Assembly: GCA_020631735.1 (NCBI GenBank)
Contig: CM036168.1
Location: 100,708,036-100,772,035, forward strand
Reading direction: 5' to 3'
Length of the DNA stretch: 64,000 nt
Origin: Saccharum officinarum
Taxonomy: Eukaryota > Streptophyta > Magnoliopsida > Poales > Poaceae
Of this stretch, positions 33,133 through 42,879 are shown in pieces. Below the pieces are notes generated by a model that did no database searches, was not told the DNA's origin, and saw only the letters and a list, made by a program, of their open reading frames with translations. How positions within the stretch are numbered: the stretch's first letter is position 1; each line of letters begins with the position of its first letter. A program made the translations under genes and the position numbers.

Positions 33133-35546
33133 ATGAATTCTTTGAATTTTGATGCTACTAGCAACATACAACATATGAATCCTTATTCATCAGCTATAAG
33201 TTCACAATACGTGGTTCCACCACATGACATGCCGATGAATGAGAGAATTAGCTTTAACAATGCTAATTATTTAGCCAATTACTCTCAAAGTACAACACCT
33301 TATACAAATGCTCATATTCATAATTCGGCTTCACATGTTACTCCCAACTCGAGCCGAATTAATAAAACTTTAGCAAGGTATTTAAGTGCTAATACTCATG
33401 ATTCGCTTCACGTGTTACTAGTAACCATAGCCAAATCAATGAAAATTCAGCACCTTATGCAAAGATCAATGCCCATAATTCAGCTTCATATTTTGCTCAT
33501 GATCATAGCCGAATTAGTAAAATTTTAGCAAGGCATTCAAGTGCTAAGACTCGTGATTCGGCTTTATATATTGATCTCAAATCAAGCCGAATCGAGAAAG
33601 ATTTAGCCCATACTAGAAATCCATATAGCTCCTCTAAATGGAAGGTGCCCACTTATCATAGACCATATTCATTATGCTATGATTACTTGAAAACTCCTAG
33701 TGGTTGGTGGATATCTGATTTTTATGAATTTAGTGGTGAAGATGATAAGACCACTATGGAACATATTAGTATATATCTCTCACAGCTGGGTTTTGCCGGT
33801 AAAGAAGACTATATGAGAGTGCGAAATTTTCCTTTATTTCTTACTGGTATTGTCTTTGCATGGTTTACATCTTTGCCCCGGTGCACTGTTGGTTCATGGT
33901 CTCAATTAGAGAAGCAATTCTATGAATATTTTGAAAAGACCAATGAAAAAAAGGCCGATTACAATTGAGTCATCAGCTAAAAGAGGATTGCTAGTGGGCA
34001 TGAAAGAAAGAATTGATTCGGATATAAGCAAAGGTTCGGCTACAAAGGCCGAACAACAGAATATCCTTTCCGAATCAATCACATCTCAAAAAACAAGTCT
34101 TGCTACAGAAAAGCATAGAAAACACTAGAAATCAGCTAAACTTGATTTTTTCAGGAGTTAAAGGGGCTGTATACTTATCTAGTGGTTACCACATCATTGA
34201 TGGAGATCAAGCCCTTATAAACAACAAAGGAGGGCTGCATCCAGCTCAAAATTGGCTGAGCCGATTGCTGTGTGCTCTGAGTCAGCTAGGCCGATTGCCT
34301 ATGTCGCCTGCTCCGAGGTGGCTAGGCCGACTGCCTCTGTAGCCTGCCCTGAGTCAGCTAGGCCGACTGCCCCTACTGCTATTGTGCCTGCTAGTGCCCA
34401 AGTCGGCCTAGCTGACTCCCAGTCGGCTAAACCGACTCTCTCGGTTCCAGCAGTCGCCAATGCATCTTCGGGTGATTCGGCACCTATTGTTGGAGATGAA
34501 GAGCAACATCATTCAAATCAAGGACGTGCACTTCTCTGACATGATCAACAAGGTAAAGAACACAAATATTTTTGCTCAAATTCCAATCTGGTCATACTAT
34601 TTTCAATTTCTGCACCTAATAGAGATATCATTGCTAATAGTTGTAAAAGACCGATTGAGAAAGTCATTTTATTTATTGATGATAAAATAAATTCAATTCT
34701 ATCGGCCAGCACATTGTGCCATATGGCAAGGCCGATGGTGGTAGTTCATCAAAGTTAAAGCTTCCCAGAAGCAATTGCAAAGGTGTGGCCCAATGGATTG
34801 ATAATAAAACCGATCCATTTGTTTACCTAGCTTTAAAGCCGACTCCACAAAAGAACCGGTTAAAGAAATCAAAGTACACCTTTGACTTTACTTTTTGTGA
34901 TCATGTCTTTGATATTTTGCTCAAAAATAGTTTTATTAAAATCATTGATCATAATGCTTTGCCATCTATTCAAAATTTAGAAGAGCTTACATATTGCAAA
35001 TGGCACAATTCTTTTAATCATAATACCTCTAGTTGCAATATGTTTCATCGGGTTATCCAATCGGCCATTGATAAAAGACGATTGAGATTTTGTGAAGCTC
35101 AACAAATGGATCAATTGGATTTAATTGGTCTTGATGGCAAACAGATTTCGAATCAGCTTGCATTAGTCAATTTACTCAAAGCTCAAGGCTTGAATGCCCA
35201 AGCGAGAGATGTGGAGCCCTCAAGTGAAGACAAGGTTGTTATCCATGAATTGCAAATTGAAGATACTCAAGAGGACAACAATGTTATCACAATTTCAGAA
35301 GGCACTGGGGGGCAGGTGAAAAGTCTCCAACTAAAGCAAAGGCCAATTGATCCCGTTGAACAAGAGAAATCGGCTAAGGATCCTCCTTTAGAGCATATCT
35401 ATCAAGATGGAAAAAAGAAGGAGGATGCCCATAAAGCTGATGGAGGTAAAGGTCATGACAAGCTAAAGAATAGAAGGCCGAAGCTTAGCTTACAGGAACT
35501 TCTAGCTAAATATGAGAAGATAGCAGAAGCAAATGTCACTAATTAG
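33133..35546 (+). pseudogene. gypsy gag region, broken into segments
   Basis: Open segments 33133-33528, 33645-33968 and 34716-35546 (plus short pieces between) encode a plant gypsy Gag. The core is recognisable at FYEFSGEDDKTTMEHI, then RVRNFPLFLTGIVFAWF and LEKQFYEYF. The last segment (276 codons) holds a WHNSFNHNTSSCNMFHRVIQ stretch. This corresponds to the retropepsin-preceding zinc-like region 'C..H....H.T..C..L...IQ' of such elements. Stops and frame changes occur near 33530, 33968 and 34130. The segment between (about 34250-34450) has degenerate ARPTAS/ARPIAY amino-acid repeats. Confidence 0.75.
33300..33620 (+). repeat. Degenerate tandem repeats inside gypsy gag
   Basis: Four related units of about 75-85 bases: GCTCATATTCATAATTCGGC, GCTAATACTCATGATTCG, GCCCATAATTCAGC and GCTAAGACTCGTGATTCGGC. 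Each is followed by an AGCCGAAT and/or TTTAGCAAGG-like block. Confidence 0.7.
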
Positions 35547-35559
35547 CCAAAGAAAGTCT

Positions 35560-37120
35560 AGTCATCAAAATTGCCTCCAAAGTGTAAGTCTCAAGAGTGG
35601 AATTGGCAAGGAGATAGATCTCACGCAGCAGCTACATTTTCTCCTTTGGAGCAGCCAATTCCCATGTTATATGGACCACAACCCGTATATTTTCATCCCT
35701 ATTCATCTTGGAGCTAGTTTGATGAAGAGGCACATGTTCTACCATATTTTAGGCCACAATATGTAAAGTATGCAGCTCCTAAGCATTCAGAGAGATCATC
35801 ATCTTGTAAAGACCGTTTTGATCAAAATTGGTCTGGAGCTCAACTGAAGAAGAAAGTTGTAAAGCAAGTTTGCCGCGTGAAATATGACGGCCGAAAGAAG
35901 AAAAGTTCAGATATGAATTCAACCCGTATATTTTATGATAGTTGGTTTGTACTTTGTGCTCCACTTGATTTCTATTATGTATGGGTTTCTAATTATGATA
36001 TGTATATTATTGAATTATGTAATGGACATTTCACAATAACTGTAGTATAATCTTGACAACAAAAATATGTGATGCATTAATAATATCAAATGTTAAATAT
36101 TATTATACTACATCCTCTATTTAAATGTAACAATAAAAAATATAAATGAAAAATTAAGGAATGAAGGTCACGGCAAGATCCAATTCGACTTTGGATCGGA
36201 CCCGCAGATCCAGATTAGTGCGAAGACTTAGGATGCTAACATCAAATAGAAAAGTCAACTAGCTAGGAAAGTGGTTGATCTTGTCCAAATCTATAATATT
36301 CATATAAATTTTATCTTTACATGAGTCATATGAAACGTTACTAATTTCGATTCACAAAAAAAAGAAACATTACCAATTTTCATAGATTTAGTTTAAATTA
36401 CAAATTGGGAGCACTTGTTAAGAGATGGTACAATCCATGTAGCAAATATTCGATTATTAAGAATTTTGTTTAAGGAGAACATACCCACACCATTTCTAAG
36501 TTTGGGTGACCGGTGACCGCGTACCATAGAAAACATTACATTTTTTTTCTCTCCCGGAAGGAATAAAAGAAATAATACACTGGACATTCGTTTGCGTGCG
36601 ATGGAATGAGTTGCAAAAATCTTGAGAATGGCATCTTGGTTGGGTTGATATATACCCGTCAGGCAAGAGGAACAAGACTGCATAAGAGGATGTATACATA
36701 CGCAATATTAGTAGCCAAATATGTACATGGGGCACAACTCTTACAAAAGTTCATATTTGTATATATAAATAAATATTATGTGGAGTGCTACATCATATGG
36801 TACATATCGATATGGTCTGAATATTATAATATTTCTTATATAATGCTACCGTAAATACCACTCGGTCTGTCAAATATGGTAGTCAAATATTATATTTCTT
36901 ATATAATATGATGCGTGTGCTAAATTAAAACATTACTCACTATCTAGTACATGTGTTTGGTTGTTTGCTAGGTTGGTGTTATCAAACACATGTTACATTG
37001 GCCAATCCTTAGCATAGGATCAACAAATGGGTATACATATTAATTGAGTATGATTTGACTTCTGAACTATTGAAATCAATCAACGCTGATTTTGTTGTTG
37101 AGCATAGAATTGATATGGAA
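35560..37120. other. AT-rich stretch inside the gypsy remnant, RT missing
   Basis: Where protease and reverse transcriptase should lie, I find only traces to about 35960 and then AT-rich sequence without the YVDD box or LPFGL motifs. It is a deletion, a replacement or extreme decay. Confidence 0.5.
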
Positions 37121-37129
37121 GATAAAATT

Positions 37130-38700
37130 AGAATGTTACTTGTACTCTATGGAAGCTTTATTTCGATGGATCGTCTTGCAAAGTAGGCCAAGGTGTTGGC
37201 ATAGTCATTGTCTCGCCGAATGGTGTTGTTTTTAAGACACCAAGCCGATTGAAGAACTAATTTTGCACCAACAATCAAGTCAAATATGAAGCTCTCTTGT
37301 TCGGCTTAGAAATTTTGCAATCCATGGAGGTGAAATGTGATGAAGCCTTTGGTGATTTTTTACTAGTGATACAACAAATTGTTGGTGTTTTTCAAATGTT
37401 TGGAAGAATCACTTAATGCATATCTTGGTAAATGCCGTGACATCATTACATATTTGGTCGAATTCTAAATTCGGCATATTTTAAGACATGTGAATAGTAA
37501 TACTAACATGTTAGCTCAATAAGCGTCAAGCTTTAATGCCGGAAGACGTAGTTTTCACATAAAAGAAAAACCGATGCAAAACAAAGAAGACGTGCAGGGA
37601 CCGACAAAACCGCCTAAGGCTAGGATTCCTTGCTGATACGGTTGACCCTGCCAAAACCGGCCCAGGCTGGTTGTCTTCGTGAAGGCACAAATTGGCCCAA
37701 TGAACTAAAAGCCGATTTCGATGATTGGAAGACTCCTACTGTGGATCATTTATGTGATCCAAGTGCCAAAGTTATAAATTTGTTTTGCACAACAATAAGC
37801 TATATCGATGAACTGCCAAAGACTTGCTACTTAAATGCTTGGATTCTGATCGAGCAAAGGTGGCTATGTGAGAGGTTCATGAAGTCATCTGTGATATGTA
37901 GCAATCGGCTCCAAAAATCATGTGGTTATTATGTTGGGCTGGTTTCTATTGTCCTACTATGATTGCTGATTTTTTCTCTATTGCAAGGGATGCGAGGAGT
38001 GCTAACAGTTTAGCAATACTCCACTAGTTTCTACTGCGATGATGCATCCTATTATCAAACCTTGGCCGTTTCGAGGTTGGGCGCTATATTTTATTAGCTA
38101 GATTCATCCCTCGTGATCAAAGGGACATTGCTTTGTATTGGTTGCTACATATTATTTCAAAAAATGGATCGAACTTGTGCCTTTAAAGAATATGACACAG
38201 AAGAAGGCAATTGAGTTTTTTTACTGAGCATATCATATATAGATTCAACATTCGTTAAACATTAACTATGGAGCAATGATCATCTTTTGTGTCAAAGGAG
38301 GTACGGGATTTTGCCGAATTATATAAAATCAAGTTGCTCAATTCATCTCCATATTATTCTTGAATTAGGATATCAAGATACGGTGCTACTTAAAGTTACT
38401 CTTTTTGAGCTGGTATATGAACAAGAAACATTTTCTAGCCGTTGAGGTAAATCTGGATGCATATAAATTGGCAAAGTCAAATGATCTATATGCTATTATG
38501 CATGTATCATGAGCTAATGATGAACAATATCAATAAGGTGAGCGATAAAAAATAAAAGCCATGAAGGATATTGAGAAAGACAAAACTCGAGTTGCCAGGA
38601 CAAACAAGGAAGTGAAAAACAAATATTTTCAAGTTGAGGATTTAGTGTGGAAACTAATCTACAATTTGGGACGAAGATCAACAAGTGTTTGGCAAGAAGT
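37130..38700 (+). pseudogene. gypsy RNase H and integrase remnants
   Basis: At about 37150-37420, mixed frames give FDGSSCKVGQGVGIVIVSPN, then CTNNQVKYEALLFGLEIL, the RNase H form found in Tat elements. At about 38050-38260, PFRGWALYFIS and YYFKKWIELVPLKN are integrase core traces. At about 38540-38700, KDKTRVARTNKEVKNKYF and DLVWKLI are the integrase C-terminal region. Many stops and shifts. Confidence 0.75.
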
Positions 38701-38777
38701 CTAAGTGTAGGAGAGAACACTAAATCCTCCATTTCTTTTCTGTAATAAAAGAATCGGACTTTGAAGTATATATGTAC

Positions 38778-41700
38778 TTACACACTTGTAAGCAGGTTAT
38801 AATCATCAAATTTCTTGTAAAGCTGCAACAGAACTTCTGGAATGAAATTAGGGAAGTGATGCGTAAATATGTAGTCCAGGTGTGGCAGTCCTTTAAAATA
38901 TTCTGTGTCTTCATCCTGGAAAAGAAATCAGAAAAGAGATATATAGAAAATGATATTGATACATTGAATAGTATTAGTAAGAGATTAAAGGAATTTTAAA
39001 GTCGGATGGATGTAGCACAGTTATATAATATATTACCCAGCGATGGTTTGGCTGATGAGCAAACCAATTCCTGGCGAAGTTAAACATCTCCATTCCAGTT
39101 GTGTCCCCCGCGTACTGATTCACTATTACATTATTTCCACCGGTTCCAGCAGAAGTATTGTCATTGTTTTGGCTGGGAGGTACATAATAGTAAACGTTTT
39201 CGAACAGGGGCTGTATCTCAAGTTCATCGGCCAGCCGCGTTGTTTCTTGCGCAGCCCGCATGGCATCTGCGAATATGGGCTTGCGATCGCCGTGCAGTTG
39301 CTCATAGAATCTCTTGAGGTTGAGGCACATGGTTGACACCGCGACAGGCGAGCTCACCATCACCGCGTACGCTTGCAGCAGATGCGTACTTCGTTTCACC
39401 GGGTCGTCATTAAAAATGTCGTCGTCCTCCCCCGTGAGAACCTCCAGCAGCTCGTATATGCTTCCGACATGCAGAGTGTCTAATGGGAACATCGCTTGAA
39501 TCACTTGTTTTAGGACTACGTAGTCTGCCTTTTGACTCTCACCATCCAGCGGCACCAACGGTGGCGGTGGCGGCGACGACGACGACAATTTGTGGACATA
39601 AACTCTCGACACCACTCTCGGATACTCCGCCGTTGCTCCCTCGTAGACATGAACCCTCAGCTGGTTAAGGTTTCCGTCGTCGTCTTCCATGCCGAACGCC
39701 CCATTGAAGGCCTGGCCAGCCCTGTGAGCACTCAGGATGCAGGTCAAGACGCCGTGGAGAATCCTGCGACCAACTTTAGTCAGCACCCGCACCACCGTCT
39801 CGTCCTGCGGCTGCTTCCCAGGTATACGGTCCTCGCAGGTCATGTGTCCTGTTAGTACTCGTACGAGAGAGCTTAGCGCCATGTCCCCGGTCCTGCAATA
39901 ATGCAAAGCATATCGTGTGTTAGTGAGAGATACACCTACATACGGCCACTTTCAATGGAGATGTCATGGAAGTTGGTATTAATTAAATACGGTGACACAT
40001 CAGCAAAAATATAATCTTTGCAGGTATCTAGGAGGAGAGAGTCGGGAAACGTTTCGTGGGGGTGAAACGACTGAGCGCAGTTTCCAAGTCTTCGGAAACC
40101 GCACGACACCAGCGTTGAGGAGGGAAAATTTCATCTCCTTCGATTCCGTGCGCCATCCCCGCCTCCAGCTTCCTCACCAGTTGCGCTCTGCTCCAGCCCG
40201 ATGACTCCCTGCTCGCGCGCCTGTCCCTTGAGGAGCCTGCGGACGAGGGGTGCCGCGTCGTGCCGCCGTACCACGCATATGCACCGTTCGGCGTGGCCGT
40301 CACAGAGGCGGTGTTTGTCAGCCTCGGCCGGGAGGAGGACTACGTTGCGCTCAAGAGGCTTGGGGTCGACGTGCGCAGCCGTGTCACGGTGGCGCGCCGC
40401 GGGGGTGGGTACCACGGTGGGGTGGTGGTTGCGCGCGCAGCGGAGAAGGGAGCCGTCGCCGTGCTCATCGCTAGCAACGTGGACGGCGGCGTTGAGAGGG
40501 GAGTCGTTCTTCTCGGTGGCCATGGCGATCCACTCACCCCTGGGTGGGCCGCTACCAGCGGTGCGAAGCCTTTGGAGTTCAACGGTGCGGCGGTTTCCGA
40601 CTGTCCCCATGCTGACCTCTCTACGGCTCTACTGGTTCCATTTGATATCTTGCAAGAAGCAATGCATCTGCGGTTTGGAGCCTTTGGAAGACTAGGAATG
40701 ATTGGGTTTTTAAGGACCATATTATAAATTCCCCTAAAGTCATCGCTCACAAAATTATGGGTTTTCTGACACAGTGGAAGAAACTTCTTATTCCAAAGGA
40801 GAAGCAAAACATGGAGGATATCCTGAAGAAGCTCCAAGGACTACAGGCGTGGTGACCATAGCTGACTGAAGACTACCTTTGTGATGAAGATGCCACAAGG
40901 CAAACAAGATTTCTTGATATGGTGAACTTTTTCTGGTGCAGGTTTTTGGAGGTGTGTGGAGATGACAAAGCTACTCCCGGTTCTTAGTTTTAAATATCTC
41001 TCTGTCTGTGGCTTGTAATATCTTTTTTGAACTTCTGTTAAGGTTGTGTGAGTGCTAAACGTTGTAAGCTGGCAATCCCAGCAGTTACGTTATGCTTTTA
41101 GTATAAGTAGGGCCAATGCCTTTGATCTAAAAAGAAGCAATGCATCTTTATGCGGTAGAACAATTGCTTCCTTCCTCTCTTATATATGATATATGAATAT
41201 GATGCACGCACGTCCATGGGATTCATGCCGTATGCTTGCTACATGTTGGATGTTTTGTCTCTGAGATCTTTAAGCATGCAGCACTTCGATCACCAAATGG
41301 CTACACAGATCATATGTCACATTTGATTACAACAACATGCAGGAATTAAATGCTACCGGTAGCCTCTGTGAAACAGTGAGATAAAACTGTGCATTGAGAG
41401 AGCCAGTTTCATTCTTCATTTCAAAGCTATAAAGTTGACATGGCAGTCTTAGAAACCAAGTCATGAAACCTTACATTGAGACTGGCCTAATGCATGGAGA
41501 CACACGCATCACCTACATATCACAACTCTTTCTATCTATCTTGGTTTCTGTGTAGCCATGATTTTTATAGAAGAAACCATTTCCTTATCTTTCCTTCTTA
41601 ACTTAAATGCAACATCAGCATTTTATCTACTTGACACCTTAATTAAGCCCCGTTTGGCATAGCTCAGCACCAGTGAAGATTTTTTTTAAATAGTTTCATG

Positions 41701-42879
41701 AGCAGTTTTCAGGATGAAGCTAAACTGTTTTGGAAAACTGTTTGGCAAAACACCTTTACCAACAACTTCATGCATGGCTGAGAGAGAAAAATGAGAGAGA
41801 GGGGGGATGTGAATAACTACTTTTTTCGGCTTCACCTCTCTCTTTTAAAAAAGGGTGTTTAGCACACAAAAAAACAGCCCATAACAGCTCACAAATTTGT
41901 TGGTGAAGTTGTGCTAAATAAACCCTTAATATTATACCATAGAAACTACCTAGTTATAGGGACTCTCCTAATGCAAATAATTTAAGATGTGGGTGGAGTG
42001 TTCCACCTAGCTACGTACCTGTTGCCGCCACGAATCCTCGGAAACACATTTATGGTGGACTGATGCCCAAGCGCGTCATAGTCCCTGAGAAATGTACCAT
42101 GCCGTAATGGCTTACCGCCCAAAATCAGATGCTGCTCCGTCACAGGAATCCCTTCCCGTTCCTCTATCACACGTTTCACTTCTTCCACGCTGTCGCTTCT
42201 CACGTTGACATCCAAAACAATGGTACGGTTGCATGTCCGAACAAAAATCTACATACATTATGTAATGGGAAATTAACCATCAAATAATAAGAACATGTGT
42301 TTTCAGGGTTGCATGTCCTACATACGCTAAATTACCGACATTTTTGCCATTGTTAATATAAACAAATCCAAGACAAGTTATACCTGCATTATGTGTGCCA
42401 CATGCAGACCATGTACACGTACACGTAAACATATGTATGCTTGGAGCAACATTTCTATTTCAAACACATAACTGAACACATACATCATGCTACAACAGAA
42501 CATATATTATTCATAAATGCAGCTATGATGCAGAGGAAAAAATCTATAAATGGGGACTAAAAATTATACAAAAGAAATTCGTATATGGCTAGGTAAACAT
42601 AAGTAATTTCTCTATATGAATATTATATTAGAAATGGGCAAATAAGGGGATGAAAGAAACAATCTTATTGATTACTTGTGGACCTTACATTTATCTATGG
42701 ATTTTTAGCATTTTTGTCTTTGAAGTTATATATAGCCGTGTAGAATGAAGTTGCATTGGAATTGAATAAGAATAGATGAATGCGCAGACCTGTGATTCTT
42801 GGTCTATGGGCTCTTGTTGTAAAGTAGTTGCAACAGCAGCACCGTCCATGTATTTTAAGTTCGATGCCGTGTCCACCAT
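38778..42879 (-). CDS. Ubiquitin-like domain fused to a kinase/KEN-like C-terminal region (novel architecture)
   Basis: Four minus-strand exons, 42790-42879, 42019-42248, 39037-39892 and 38778-38915, join in phase with GT-AG borders to 437 codons. Residues 31-105 are ubiquitin-like, from [14 protein letters not shown] to NVFPRIRGG. They keep the LIxGGKPL strand (Ile44 and Lys48 equivalents) and the terminal RGG, but the Val70 and Leu71 equivalents are Phe and Pro. Asn106 follows the Gly-Gly. The rest is unfamiliar. [20 protein letters not shown] looks like a worn kinase subdomain VI, with no catalytic HRD or DFG. The end ([12 protein letters not shown] ... [17 protein letters not shown]) recalls the KEN endoribonuclease domain of IRE1/RNase L-type proteins. 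That reading is inference. The ATG at 42879 is the first in frame; further upstream exons are possible. The 2.1-kb intron holds foreign sequence. The function is unknown. Confidence 0.7.
40150..40653 (+). pseudogene. Glutamate carboxypeptidase II (AMP1/VP8/PLA3-like) fragment
   Basis: The plus strand, within the intron of the Ubl gene, encodes [17 protein letters not shown] then [19 protein letters not shown], then [20 protein letters not shown] and [12 protein letters not shown]. This is the protease-associated (PA) domain and its lead-in in plant M28 carboxypeptidases of the AMP1 family (from memory of the family). These are ER membrane proteins affecting meristem size and cytokinin/miRNA function in plants. 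No N-terminal membrane segment, zinc-binding peptidase domain or C-terminal domain is present. The frame decays after about 40600. It is a captured or retained gene fragment, not a working gene. Confidence 0.8.
40670..41131 (+). mobile_element. 5'-truncated LINE (462 bp) with 16-bp TSD
   Basis: Flanked by the direct repeat AAGAAGCAATGCATCT at 40654-40669 and 41132-41147. The first 186 bases are an open C-terminal end of a LINE reverse-transcriptase polyprotein ([31 protein letters not shown]), with stop TGA at 40853-40855. A 3' untranslated part ending TTTGATCTAA before an A run follows. 5' truncation and a long, variable target duplication are typical of target-primed reverse transcription. 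Confidence 0.92.
41645..41930. mobile_element. Possible MITE with GCCCCGTTTGGCA end
   Basis: Begins after TTAA with GCCCCGTTTGGCATAGCTC and ends GTTGTGCTAAATAAACCC before TTAA. The ends are weakly inverted. Similar GTTTGGCA...GCTC ends occur in Tourist-like grass MITEs. The identity of the ends is poor, so this is tentative. Confidence 0.4.

Larger units (their letters stand above)
31819..38760 (+). mobile_element. Ty3-gypsy LTR retrotransposon, decayed (Tat-like)
   Basis: In order on the plus strand: an LTR-like region ending at 32677, a PBS-like TTGGCGACTCTGCTGGGGA, a gag region (33133-35546), an RNase H-like region (about 37130-37420) and integrase remnants (about 38050-38700). The reverse transcriptase is not seen: 35900-37050 is AT-rich and without motifs. 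The extra RNase H of the 'FDGSS ... CTNNQ..YEAL' type suggests the Tat lineage. No 3' LTR was found, so the copy is truncated near the neighbouring gene. The left LTR edge is uncertain. Confidence 0.75.

Noticed and set aside
40260..40727. Working carboxypeptidase gene
   Set aside because: Only the PA-domain part is present. The frame then runs into a LINE insertion, and no peptidase domain exists in the window.
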